This document shows, piece by piece, positions 24,642 to 33,855 of a DNA stretch of 46,265 nucleotides. The notes under the pieces were generated by a model. The model ran no database searches. It worked only from the letters and a program-made list of their open reading frames with translations, and was not told the origin of the DNA. Position 1 is the stretch's first letter. Each line of letters opens with the position of its first letter. The translations under genes were made by a program, and so were the position numbers. This DNA comes from Flavobacteriaceae bacterium (GTDB taxonomy: Bacteria > Bacteroidota > Bacteroidia > Flavobacteriales > Flavobacteriaceae). The stretch covers positions 2,318,519 to 2,364,783 of the forward strand of contig CP070778.1 of NCBI GenBank assembly GCA_020346245.1. Direction: 5' to 3'.

Positions 24642-26672
24642 TTAATTCTGAGCGCTTAGGGTACCATAGGTAGCAGAATAGTTTAACATTTGCTCCTCAA
24701 AACTTTCAGGCTGGACTATATTAACTTCAATAATTTCACCTTCATCATTAGTAGTTGGGATCAGTACAGGGTTTACAAAGCCACTATAGGGTGCAGACTC
24801 AAATTGTGCATTTCTATCCAGCACCTCAGCATGCAGAGCCTGATCAACTTTGACCCCATAACCTTCTACCAATTCCTGGGCAGCATTGAAGTCACCTTCA
24901 GACTTTATCCTTTGCGTTTCACGTAATAATTCTCCAAATAATTCACGTAATGCCTCATAATCATTGATATTATAAAATGTTTTACCATCCCTGGTCAATT
25001 TTTCTATAACATTGTCTGGTTTACCTTTTTCAAATACCCATGCCGATACCCATTGTCTGTTCACCATATGATCTTCTTCCACATCATCCCCTAATTCCAG
25101 TCGAATCAATTGTACAATAAGACCATTTCTTATATACCCATCATATGAGGCTTTAGCAGTTTCTTCCCAATTTTCTACCAGACCCAATTCCTCCAGCTTG
25201 GGATCCATCACAAAATACAATCCAACCAGGTCTGCCCTACCCTCTTCTATAGTCGACCTATAGTTTTTTAAAGTTTCCTTTGGTTGTCCGACTCCCGGGT
25301 TAATTTGTCCTGAAGCATGACCTATTACCTCATGTAATGCAGTATGTAATTTATCTGCCAGCTTACCATATTTTTCTTCCAGCCTGATCTCTTGTTCATC
25401 ATTGGCAAATTCTTTTAATCTGCCACTCCCTCCGGCATTACTATATGCATCAACTATATTTCCCAATGACACAGACTTACTCCCATGCTGCTGGCGTATC
25501 CAATTATTATTAGGGAGATTTACTCCGATTGGCGTACTTGGGGAAGCATCACCGGCCTCTCCGGCAACATTTACAGTCTTATAGGAAACACCAACCACAT
25601 TATCCTTTTTATGCTCTTCCATTAAGGTAGAATTATCTTCAAACCACTGTGCATTTTCGGAGAGTACAGCCATTTTTCTGGACATATCAAAATCATTTAT
25701 TTGGATAATGCTCTCATACGATCCTCGATAACCCTTAGGATCATTATAAACTTCTATAAAGCCATTTATCCAATCGATATTACCTTGCGTTGAAGTCGCC
25801 CATTCTATGGCATAGGCATCCCATACGTCCAGACTGCCCGTTTGGTAGTATTCAATAAGCAACTCCAAAGTCTTCGCTTGTTTTTCATTTTCAGCAACAG
25901 TCTGTGCTTTTTTCAGCCATTTAGTCACTTCGTCTATTGCTTCACCATATAACCCTCCAGATTTCCAAACCTTTTCAACTAATTTGCCGTTCTCCCTTAC
26001 CAGTGTAGAATTCAAACCAGTTTCTATTGGGTGGCCTTCCGGGCCTTTATATGCCGTTTTATAAAATGCATCCACATCGGCATCGGTAATATCACTACCG
26101 TAAAAATTAACGGCTGAGGAGGCCACATTATCTACCCCCTTCTTTTTATTTACCTTCTTGTTGTCCATTTCATTGAAAATAACTTCAAAAGGCTCTCCTT
26201 TCAACTCTGTATTTGTTTCAGCAAGTAAAAAATTTAAATATTCCTTAGAAAAACCGGGTTTTATTTTGTCATTTGAATAATGATGATGAATGCCGTTGGA
26301 GAACCAGACCCGCTTTAAATACACTTCAAATTCATTCCAGTCATAAGTAGATTTATCACCCTCAAATGAGTTATAGATGTTTTCCAATGCCTCCCTGATT
26401 TCAAGATTATGACGGTAATTCTGATCCCATATAATGTCTCTTCCTGCCAAACCAGCTTGTGTTAAATAATAAACTAATTTCTTTTCTTTTAAGGTGAGTT
26501 CTTCAAATCCTGGAACCTGATAACGCAAAACCCTTAGATCTGCAAATTGATCTACTACGTATTCAAAATCCTTATCAGCGACTATTAGGGCCTCCTCAGG
26601 TATAACCTTTTCCTTACAAGACCACAATACTAATATTACCAGAAAACTACTTACAACATGTTTCAATTTCAT
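24642..26672 (-). CDS. Dipeptidyl peptidase III-like (M49) metallopeptidase lipoprotein
   Basis: A 676-residue zinc peptidase of family M49. It carries a lipoprotein signal with lipobox LWSC (Cys19), so it is predicted to be membrane anchored outside the cytoplasm. The M49 zinc motif HEVIGH is at 447-452, and the second motif EEGRAD is at 476-481, matching the family's EECRAE with Gly for Cys and Asp for the last Glu. Human and Bacteroides DPP III remove dipeptides from peptide N-termini; activity here is inferred. Its length is in the family range (650-740). It is divergent from the PLP decarboxylase and has a -7 element 28 bases upstream. It adds to the exported peptidases further along the window. 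Confidence 0.9.
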   Translation of the reverse strand: MKLKHVVSSFLVILVLWSCKEKVIPEEALIVADKDFEYVVDQFADLRVLRYQVPGFEELTLKEKKLVYYLTQAGLAGRDIIWDQNYRHNLEIREALENIYNSFEGDKSTYDWNEFEVYLKRVWFSNGIHHHYSNDKIKPGFSKEYLNFLLAETNTELKGEPFEVIFNEMDNKKVNKKKGVDNVASSAVNFYGSDITDADVDAFYKTAYKGPEGHPIETGLNSTLVRENGKLVEKVWKSGGLYGEAIDEVTKWLKKAQTVAENEKQAKTLELLIEYYQTGSLDVWDAYAIEWATSTQGNIDWINGFIEVYNDPKGYRGSYESIIQINDFDMSRKMAVLSENAQWFEDNSTLMEEHKKDNVVGVSYKTVNVAGEAGDASPSTPIGVNLPNNNWIRQQHGSKSVSLGNIVDAYSNAGGSGRLKEFANDEQEIRLEEKYGKLADKLHTALHEVIGHASGQINPGVGQPKETLKNYRSTIEEGRADLVGLYFVMDPKLEELGLVENWEETAKASYDGYIRNGLIVQLIRLELGDDVEEDHMVNRQWVSAWVFEKGKPDNVIEKLTRDGKTFYNINDYEALRELFGELLRETQRIKSEGDFNAAQELVEGYGVKVDQALHAEVLDRNAQFESAPYSGFVNPVLIPTTNDEGEIIEVNIVQPESFEEQMLNYSATYGTLSAQN

Positions 26673-26699
26673 GATTTTATACCTTTAAATTTAATCCTA

Positions 26700-26707
26700 C
26701 AAATTTA
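26700..26707 (-). promoter_or_regulatory. Predicted -7 promoter element for the M49 peptidase gene
   Basis: On the minus strand this reads TAAATTTG, an exact TAnnTTTG match 27 bases before the ATG at 26672. No convincing -33 element is seen. Confidence 0.4.
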
Positions 26708-26832
26708 GGGAAACATTAGGAATTTGTTATACTTGCCAGGCACAAGTTTCTATATCTGGCAACCATTTTCACTACCTGTGAAATAAAAATGTGCAGCTTG
26801 TTTAAGATAAGCTAACTTTCTATTTTTAGAAT

Positions 26833-28269
26833 ATGGACAAACAACTTTTAAAAGCTGCTTATTCCCACGAAGATTTTAGAGAAAATGGGCATCAATTGGT
26901 TGATATTCTGGCCGAGCATTTGAATAAAACCCTGAACAGAACTTCATCAAAAGTTATAAATTGGGAAGTACCTGGTGAAGAATACAAATTCTGGAACAAC
27001 TTTCTTTTACATGGAAAACCATCTGAACTGAACAATGAAATCATAAAGAGGAGTATACACCTCCATCATCCCCACTATATGGGCCATCAAATAAGTCCGG
27101 TTGCGCCTATGACTGGCCTCACAAGTATGCTAAATGCAGTTCTTAACAATGGGATGGGTGTATATGAAATGGGAATGGCCCCAACAGCAATGGAGCGGGT
27201 TGTCGTTGAACAATTATGTGAGGAAATTGGATACAACAAAAAATCCAATGGGTTTTTAACTTCAGGCGGGACATTGGCAAATCTTACTGCTCTTCTTAGT
27301 GCGCGCAAGAAAATAGCGTCGAAAGATATTTGGGAAAAGGGTAATTCACATAAGATGGCAATAATAGTCTCGGAGGAAGCACATTATTGCATTGACAGAG
27401 CTGCAAGAATTATGGGCCTAGGGGAAAAGGGAATTGTAAAAATACCTGTAGATAAAAATTTTGCACTAAATACAGAGCTATTAGAAGAAGTATATAAAAA
27501 AACTTCAAATGAAGGATTTGAAGTTATTGCCCTTGTTGGTAGTGCCCCTTCCACTGCCACAGGTATTTACGATAATCTGGATGGTATGGGTAATTTTGCT
27601 TTGGATAAAGGTCTTTGGTTCCATATTGATGCGGCACACGGTGGTGGGGCTATCTATTCATCAAAATACAAATCATTGCTAAAAGGAATGCACAAGGCAG
27701 ATTCTATTGTTATGGACGGACATAAAATGATGATGATGCCTTCAATTACAACAGCTTTGTTGTATAAAGATGGTATTGACTCACATAATACCTTTAGACA
27801 AAAAGCAGATTATTTACTTCAGGAGTCAAAGGAAGAAGATTGGTATAATCTTGCCAAGCGAACTTTTGAATGCACAAAATACATGATGAGTCTTCATTGG
27901 TTTACCTTACTAAAAATTTATGGTAAAGATCTATTTGATGAGTTTGTTACCACACTTTATGATCTGGCACAAAAGTTTGGTAAAATCTTAGAAAATGACC
28001 CATGCTTTGAACTGGCCGTAAAACCAATGTCCAATATATTGTGTTTTAGATTTGTTGAAAAAGACCTGGACCTACCAACCCTGAATAAAATCAATTCAGG
28101 AATTCGGCAAAAATTACTGGAAGAAGGTGAGTTTTATATTGTACAAACAAAAATTAAAGGAACTAGCTACCTAAGGGCTACAATTATGAATCCGTTTACC
28201 ACTGAAGAACATTTTTTGGACTTACTTAAAAAAATAAAGGCCAGAGGAACACTCATGATTGATAAATGA
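26833..28269 (+). CDS. PLP-dependent group II amino acid decarboxylase
   Basis: A 478-residue fold-type I PLP enzyme of the aromatic amino acid/glutamate/diaminobutyrate decarboxylase group. The PLP-stacking histidine is His184 in SEEAHYCIDRA, the cofactor aspartate is Asp266 in FHIDAAHGGG, and the Schiff-base lysine is Lys298 in DGHKMMMMP. TSGGTLANLTALLSAR is the phosphate-binding segment. The HK followed by MMM differs from the NPHKW of aromatic decarboxylases and looks closer to diaminobutyrate- or aspartate-type members, but the substrate is not decided by this. No signal peptide is present, so it acts in the cytoplasm. It is monocistronic, convergent with the GH15 gene over 45 bases. Confidence 0.87.
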   Translation: MDKQLLKAAYSHEDFRENGHQLVDILAEHLNKTLNRTSSKVINWEVPGEEYKFWNNFLLHGKPSELNNEIIKRSIHLHHPHYMGHQISPVAPMTGLTSMLNAVLNNGMGVYEMGMAPTAMERVVVEQLCEEIGYNKKSNGFLTSGGTLANLTALLSARKKIASKDIWEKGNSHKMAIIVSEEAHYCIDRAARIMGLGEKGIVKIPVDKNFALNTELLEEVYKKTSNEGFEVIALVGSAPSTATGIYDNLDGMGNFALDKGLWFHIDAAHGGGAIYSSKYKSLLKGMHKADSIVMDGHKMMMMPSITTALLYKDGIDSHNTFRQKADYLLQESKEEDWYNLAKRTFECTKYMMSLHWFTLLKIYGKDLFDEFVTTLYDLAQKFGKILENDPCFELAVKPMSNILCFRFVEKDLDLPTLNKINSGIRQKLLEEGEFYIVQTKIKGTSYLRATIMNPFTTEEHFLDLLKKIKARGTLMIDK

Positions 28270-28314
28270 AATTGAAGAATTAAAATTGCTTTCGGCGTAA
28301 ATACCCCTTAAACG

Positions 28315-30114
28315 TTAACCCATGGACTCCAGAACTTTCTGTTCACCTGCCTTATTGGCAAAATTGATAGCGCATTCTATCAAAGCCAAATGTGAGTAGG
28401 CCTGAGGGAAATTACCAAGCAATCTCTTGGTTTTAAAATCAACATCCTCACTAAAAAGCCCCAAATGATTACTGTAGCCCAATATTTTATCAAAAAGCTG
28501 TTGCGCTCGTTCTTCTTCTCCAATCTTAAAAAGACTGTTAATGAACCAGAATGTACAAATGGTAAATGATGATGAAGGTAACCCAAAATCGTCCTCATTT
28601 TTATATCTGTACATCAATCCGTCATTACTTAATTCTTTCTCAATGGCTAATACAGTACTTACAAATTTAGGATCTTTGGCATGAATAAAGCCATAAGACT
28701 CCATTAATAGAACTGAGGCATCCAGGTGGTCCGATCCATAAGACTGAGTAAACGCATTTACCTTACTATTCCATGAATTTGTATGGATATCCTGCTTGAT
28801 TTCCTGTTCCAATTCTACCCATTTTTCAAGTTTCCGTGTTTTTTTAAGTATCCTGGCAACCTTTATAGCCCGGTCAATTGCCACCCAACAAAGTACTTTG
28901 GAAAAGGTGAAATGCTTTTCTTCCGTTCTTAACTCCCAAATCCCTTTGTCGGCCTCTTTCCAGTGTCTGGCTACGATCCAGACAATCCCTTTGGTTATCC
29001 CCCATAATTCCTCCCCGTTTTCAATATTGGTGCTGAATTTTACCAACTGAGCGTGAATTACATCCATCAGAATCCCATAAATATCATTTTGCTTTTGTTC
29101 ATAAGCAGCATTCCCTATACGAACCGGTTTGGAACCTTTATATCCACTTAAGTGGTCCAGGGTCTGTTCGGTCAGGTTTTTTTCCTTATTTATCCCGTAC
29201 ATTATCTGGAGCTTCTCATCTTTATCTGGAATAAGATCAATAATAAACTGCAGATATCTTTTGGCCACATTTTTATGCCCTAATTGAGACATTACTTTAA
29301 TAACCATCGAGGCGTCTCGTATCCAACAAAAACGATAGTCCCAATTTCTAACCTCTCCTATAGTTTCAGGTAGGGAGGTAGTAGCAGCGGCCAGTATTGC
29401 CCCCGATTTATCATAACTCAGAAGTTTGAGCGTTATAGCACTTCTGGTAATTTCTTTATTATACTGATTATATTTTGGCGTTCTGTTGGTCCAGTTCAAC
29501 CAATAGACTTTGGTGTTTTCCAGGTCTAAATAAATTTTCCTTGAATCTGGTTGTAATATCTTCTCATTATAAGTCAGTAAAAAGTATCCGTTTTTTGAGA
29601 CCTCTATTTCCCTTCCTTCCATGACAGCATTTTTATTGAAAGAAGTATATAGAAAGACCGTATCAAATTTTTTATTGTCTGTAAGGCTAACAATAAAATT
29701 CTTCTTCACATAAGACCGGGTCTCCCCTATGGCATATTCGAGTTTAGGGTCATAATGTACTTTAAATTTTGGCCTTCCTTTAGTATGCCTTACATGACGA
29801 GCCAATTCCGGAGGGGCATGATACTTCCCGTATTCTGTATAATACCTGGGCATGAAATCATGAAGTTCAAAGGCATTGGTGCCATCAGAATATTTTGTAA
29901 TCAGGATAGCCGTATTTTTTTTATACCGCTGGCTTATTTTGTATTCTTCAGAAACATGAATTTCAAAACTACCCCCAATTTTCTCATCCAGTAGCTTTGC
30001 AAAAACTGATGACGAATCAAATTCAGGCAAACAGCACCAGTCCAGGGATCCTGTTTTAGAAATTAATGCTGCACTCCTGCAATTTCCGATAATACCATAA
30101 TCTAAATTGTCCAT
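28315..30114 (-). CDS. Glycoside hydrolase family 15 protein, possible trehalase or glucoamylase-like enzyme
   Basis: A 599-residue inverting alpha-glucosidase family protein without a signal peptide, so cytoplasmic. The N-terminal beta-sandwich domain (about 1-240; IGNCRSAALISKTGSLDWCC, FDSSSVFAKLL) is of the trehalase-like type. The (alpha/alpha)6 catalytic barrel starts with RNWDYRFCWIRDAS at 256-269 and continues with GIWELR, probably carrying a catalytic acid, and FSKVLCWVAIDRAI. GH15 members with this N-terminal domain include mycobacterial and archaeal trehalases. It is divergent from the trehalose-6-phosphate synthase/phosphatase gene, 102 bases apart, which supports a link to trehalose, either as degradation or as a balancing activity. 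Glucan hydrolysis remains possible. Confidence 0.88.
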   Translation of the reverse strand: MDNLDYGIIGNCRSAALISKTGSLDWCCLPEFDSSSVFAKLLDEKIGGSFEIHVSEEYKISQRYKKNTAILITKYSDGTNAFELHDFMPRYYTEYGKYHAPPELARHVRHTKGRPKFKVHYDPKLEYAIGETRSYVKKNFIVSLTDNKKFDTVFLYTSFNKNAVMEGREIEVSKNGYFLLTYNEKILQPDSRKIYLDLENTKVYWLNWTNRTPKYNQYNKEITRSAITLKLLSYDKSGAILAAATTSLPETIGEVRNWDYRFCWIRDASMVIKVMSQLGHKNVAKRYLQFIIDLIPDKDEKLQIMYGINKEKNLTEQTLDHLSGYKGSKPVRIGNAAYEQKQNDIYGILMDVIHAQLVKFSTNIENGEELWGITKGIVWIVARHWKEADKGIWELRTEEKHFTFSKVLCWVAIDRAIKVARILKKTRKLEKWVELEQEIKQDIHTNSWNSKVNAFTQSYGSDHLDASVLLMESYGFIHAKDPKFVSTVLAIEKELSNDGLMYRYKNEDDFGLPSSSFTICTFWFINSLFKIGEEERAQQLFDKILGYSNHLGLFSEDVDFKTKRLLGNFPQAYSHLALIECAINFANKAGEQKVLESMG

Positions 30115-30216
30115 ATTTGAATTATTCGCTAAAAGTCTCTTTTAAATTGTTATTGCCCTGCAATTTGTCGAAATTTAGAAAAATAAAAATCAATTCCCCT
30201 TAATTTTATCCAATAC

Positions 30217-32421
30217 ATGAGCAAAACTATCATAATCTCAAATAGACTGCCAGTTCAATTGGAAATTGGCAATGGAAGCATTAATGCAATACCAAGTGTA
30301 GGGGGTCTTGCTACCGGCATGAAATCTGTTCATTCTGGTGGCGATAGTCTATGGATTGGTTGGAGCGGCCTCACCGATGAAGAAATTCCTGAAGAACTCA
30401 TCCCTAAAATAGATAAAGCACTCGCCGAACATGGTTCTTGCAAAGTAAATCTCAGTGAAGAAGAGATAAACGGTTTTTATTTTGGGTTCAGTAATCGTGC
30501 GATCTGGCCATTATTTCATTATTTTTTACAGTATGCAGAATTTGAATTAAATCACTGGTTAACCTATAAGGCTGTTAACCAAAAATTTGCCGATGCAATA
30601 ATTGAAAAGGCTGATGAAGATGACACCATTTGGATACATGATTATCAATTAATGCTGGTACCAAAAATGGTCAGGTTAAAACGCCCAAATTTGTCCATAG
30701 GATTCTTCCTTCATATTCCTTTTCCCTCTTATGAAATTTTCCGAACCTTGCCTTGGCGGGAAGATATTCTCGAGGGACTATTAGGTTCGGATTTAATAGG
30801 CTTCCACACCTATGATTATGAACGTCATTTTTTAAGTTCTGTCAGAAGGTTGCTGGGAAACGATGTTAGTTTCAATGATATTTACGTTGATAACAGAATT
30901 GTTAAAGCAGATTCCTTTCCCATGGGTATTGACTATAAAAAATTTAGTGAAGCCGCTAAAGCGCACCAGCAGAATCCTGAGGCGCAACAATCAGATCTGC
31001 AGCGCAGGCTGGATCTTCATAAAAAGTCAAGTCCGGATGCCAAATTAGTACTATCTATTGATCGTCTGGATTACAGTAAAGGCATTGCCAAACGGTTACA
31101 TGCATTTAAATATTTTCTAGAGAAATTTCCCCAATACAAAGAAAAGATCCGGCTCATAATATTGGCAGTACCCTCCAGATCTAACGTCCCCCAATATCAA
31201 CTTTTAAAAAGGGAGATTGATGAACTTGTAGGGCGTATTAATGGAGAATTGGCAACGGTTAGCTGGACGCCTATCTGGTATTTTTACAGATCCGTCCCGT
31301 TTGAAAACTTAATTGATTTATATACTTCAAGTGATATTGCCTGGTTAACACCTATAAGGGATGGTATGAACCTGGTTGCGAAAGAATACATTGCTACCAG
31401 AACAGATAAATCCGGGGTTCTTATTTTGAGTGAAATGGCGGGTTCTGCTAAAGAAATGAATGAAGCTTTACTCATAAATCCAAATAATTTTGAACAGATT
31501 GCGGACACCTTATATAAGGCAATAAATATGCCGAAGTTAGAACAGGAAAGGAGAAATACAATACTGCAAAGGCGTCTTGAACGCTACAATGTTGAAAAAT
31601 GGGCTAATGACTTTATGGGTTCTCTGCAAGAGCAAAAAAACCGGGATACTACCAATGTTTCTAAGAGGCTTACTGAAAATCTCCTAACATCAATTCTAAA
31701 AAAATACAACAAGGCTAAAAAACGAGTTTTCTTTATTGATTATGATGGTACATTAACTGGTTTTAAAATTGATCCTCAAAAAGCAAGTCCGGATGAATCG
31801 CTATTTAAATTATTGGACCAATTGAATGAAAAGGAAGGAAACGACATATATTTGATAAGTGGGCGGGATAAAGAAACATTTGGTCGCTGGTTTTTACCGA
31901 AAAAGTATAATATGATTGTGGAACACGGGGTGTGGATTTCAGAAAAAGGGGGAGAATTCAGAATGCTGGAAAATGTTAAAAAGGACTGGATGGAAAAAAT
32001 TTACCCAGTACTGGAGTCATTTGTAGACAGGACTCCCGGATCCTTTATTGAAGAAAAGAATTATTCTCTGGCCTGGCATTACAGAAACACAGATCCCGAC
32101 TTTGGAGCCAACAGAGCTGCTGAATTAAATACTGTACTTACCAGTCTTATAGGTAATGATGATATAAGTATATTAAATGGAAATAAAGTAATGGAAATAA
32201 AAAGTAGTAATGTGAATAAAGGCAGGGCAACGATGCGTGTTGTGCCACAGAAGGATTACGATTTTATATTTGCTATCGGGGATGACTGGACCGATGAATT
32301 TATGTTTCAGGAGCTTCCCGAAGAAGCTGTGACCGTTAAAGTGGGGATGCTAAATACAAAAGCCAAATATTACATTGAAAGTGTTTCTGGTGTGCGGGGC
32401 GTCCTTAAAAAGTTTATTTAA
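30217..32421 (+). CDS. Bifunctional trehalose-6-phosphate synthase/phosphatase
   Basis: A 734-residue OtsA-OtsB fusion that makes trehalose in two steps from NDP-glucose and glucose 6-phosphate. The GT20 synthase domain (about 1-470) has SNRLPVQLE, VGGLATGM, WIHDYQLMLVPKM, FFLHIPFPSYEIFRTLPWR, RLDYSKGI near 285 and PIRDGMNLVAKEY. The HAD phosphatase domain (about 500-734) has the nucleophile motif DYDGT near 508 and the Mg-binding GDDWTDEFMF near 688. Both active sites look intact. Trehalose is a compatible solute and stress protectant in the cytoplasm. It is transcribed away from the GH15 gene, forming a divergent pair that occurs in other Bacteroidetes. Confidence 0.94.
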   Translation: MSKTIIISNRLPVQLEIGNGSINAIPSVGGLATGMKSVHSGGDSLWIGWSGLTDEEIPEELIPKIDKALAEHGSCKVNLSEEEINGFYFGFSNRAIWPLFHYFLQYAEFELNHWLTYKAVNQKFADAIIEKADEDDTIWIHDYQLMLVPKMVRLKRPNLSIGFFLHIPFPSYEIFRTLPWREDILEGLLGSDLIGFHTYDYERHFLSSVRRLLGNDVSFNDIYVDNRIVKADSFPMGIDYKKFSEAAKAHQQNPEAQQSDLQRRLDLHKKSSPDAKLVLSIDRLDYSKGIAKRLHAFKYFLEKFPQYKEKIRLIILAVPSRSNVPQYQLLKREIDELVGRINGELATVSWTPIWYFYRSVPFENLIDLYTSSDIAWLTPIRDGMNLVAKEYIATRTDKSGVLILSEMAGSAKEMNEALLINPNNFEQIADTLYKAINMPKLEQERRNTILQRRLERYNVEKWANDFMGSLQEQKNRDTTNVSKRLTENLLTSILKKYNKAKKRVFFIDYDGTLTGFKIDPQKASPDESLFKLLDQLNEKEGNDIYLISGRDKETFGRWFLPKKYNMIVEHGVWISEKGGEFRMLENVKKDWMEKIYPVLESFVDRTPGSFIEEKNYSLAWHYRNTDPDFGANRAAELNTVLTSLIGNDDISILNGNKVMEIKSSNVNKGRATMRVVPQKDYDFIFAIGDDWTDEFMFQELPEEAVTVKVGMLNTKAKYYIESVSGVRGVLKKFI

Positions 32422-32508
32422 CTTTTATTATAATTTTTAAGTGCTATTTTGCCAGGTCTTTTGATTTAAGCTGATTAAAATTAATATCCCTTATAAATTT
32501 TATTGTCC

Positions 32509-33846
32509 ATGAAAAATTATTCTGCATTATTGCTTTTATTAGTGTTGCCCGCCTTTTCCTATTCCCAGGTCGATTCCCGCTTATATGACATCATTAATGA
32601 TGTTTCTTCTGAACGTTTAAGAAATGATGTTACCACCCTGACGAACTTTGGGACACGTCATACACTCAGTGACACAGTATCAACTACCAGAGGCATCGGC
32701 GCTGCAAGACGCTGGATAAAAAGCGAATTTGAAAAAATCTCTGATTCCTGTAATGAATGTCTGGAAGTGTTTTACCAAAAAGATTTAATTAAAAAAGGCG
32801 AAAACCAACGTATTGTAAAAGATGTTTGGGTAGTAAATGTCGTGGCTATCCAACGTGGGAGTAAATACCCCAATAAGTTTATCATAATGAGTGGTGATAT
32901 TGACTCAAGGGTAAGTGACCCCATCAACTTTACGTCAGATTCCCCGGGAGCCAATGACAATGCCAGTGGTATGGCAGGAACTATAGAGGCTGCCAGGGTT
33001 CTTAGCAAATACAAATTTGAAAGCAGCATAATCTACGTAGGCCTGTCGGGAGAAGAACAAGGTCTTTTTGGAGGTAAGGGACTAGCCGCTTATGCCAAAC
33101 AACAAGGATGGGAAATTTTGGGTATAATGAACAATGATATGATTGGCAACATCAGTGGCGTAGATGGCGTAATAAGTAATCGCGATTTTAGAATTTTTTC
33201 TGAACCTGTGCCTCCGACAGAAACCGAACAACAGCGCAGAGCGAGGAGATTTTATGGTGGAGAGGTAGACGGTATTTCACGGCAACTGGCAAGGTATGTT
33301 TATAAAACTACAAAAACATATATGCCCGAAATGAATCCTATACTAATTTACAGACTGGATCGTTTTGGTAGAGGAGGACACCACAGACCATTTAACGATG
33401 CCGGATATGCCGGGATCCGGATAATGGAGGCACATGAAAATTATACCCAACAACACCAGGATATCAGGATGGAAAATGGAATAGCATATGGAGATGTACT
33501 GGAACATGTAAATTTTGAATATGCAAAAAAACTTACAGCTGTGAATGCCATAAATTTAGCATCAATCGCAGCTGCTCCACCAGCACCTGAAGAAGTTCAA
33601 ATAGGTGGTATCGTACAACCTTCCGTTAAATTAAAATGGAGTAAATCTGTAGGAGCGGTAGGCTACAAAATTTACTGGCGCGATACTACATCACCTACAT
33701 GGGATCACAGTCGTTTTGTTGGCGATATAAACTCGTATACGTTAGATGGAATAGTTATTGATAATTTCTTTTTTGGTATAGCGGCTGTAGGAGCCAATGG
33801 ACATGAAAGTATCATTGCATTTCCAAATAAAATTTTTAGAGAATAA
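32509..33846 (+). CDS. Secreted M28 family peptidase with C-terminal FnIII-like domain
   Basis: A 445-residue exported peptidase. I use ATG 32509, which gives a clean signal peptide MKNYSALLLLLVLPAFSYSQ; a TTG two codons earlier is possible. The M28 catalytic domain spans about 40-350, with the bridging Asp150 in PGANDNASG, GEE at 181-183, NND at 208-210 and His291/His292 in RGGHHRPFNDAG. The first metal-binding histidine, normally in HxD, reads GDID at 129-132, so aspartate 130 replaces it. Residues 360-435 (VKLKWSKSVGAVGYKIYWR) resemble a fibronectin type III domain. It is 9 bases before the next peptidase-like gene, so probably cotranscribed. Confidence 0.88.
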   Translation: MKNYSALLLLLVLPAFSYSQVDSRLYDIINDVSSERLRNDVTTLTNFGTRHTLSDTVSTTRGIGAARRWIKSEFEKISDSCNECLEVFYQKDLIKKGENQRIVKDVWVVNVVAIQRGSKYPNKFIIMSGDIDSRVSDPINFTSDSPGANDNASGMAGTIEAARVLSKYKFESSIIYVGLSGEEQGLFGGKGLAAYAKQQGWEILGIMNNDMIGNISGVDGVISNRDFRIFSEPVPPTETEQQRRARRFYGGEVDGISRQLARYVYKTTKTYMPEMNPILIYRLDRFGRGGHHRPFNDAGYAGIRIMEAHENYTQQHQDIRMENGIAYGDVLEHVNFEYAKKLTAVNAINLASIAAAPPAPEEVQIGGIVQPSVKLKWSKSVGAVGYKIYWRDTTSPTWDHSRFVGDINSYTLDGIVIDNFFFGIAAVGANGHESIIAFPNKIFRE

Positions 33847-33855
33847 CAACATACC

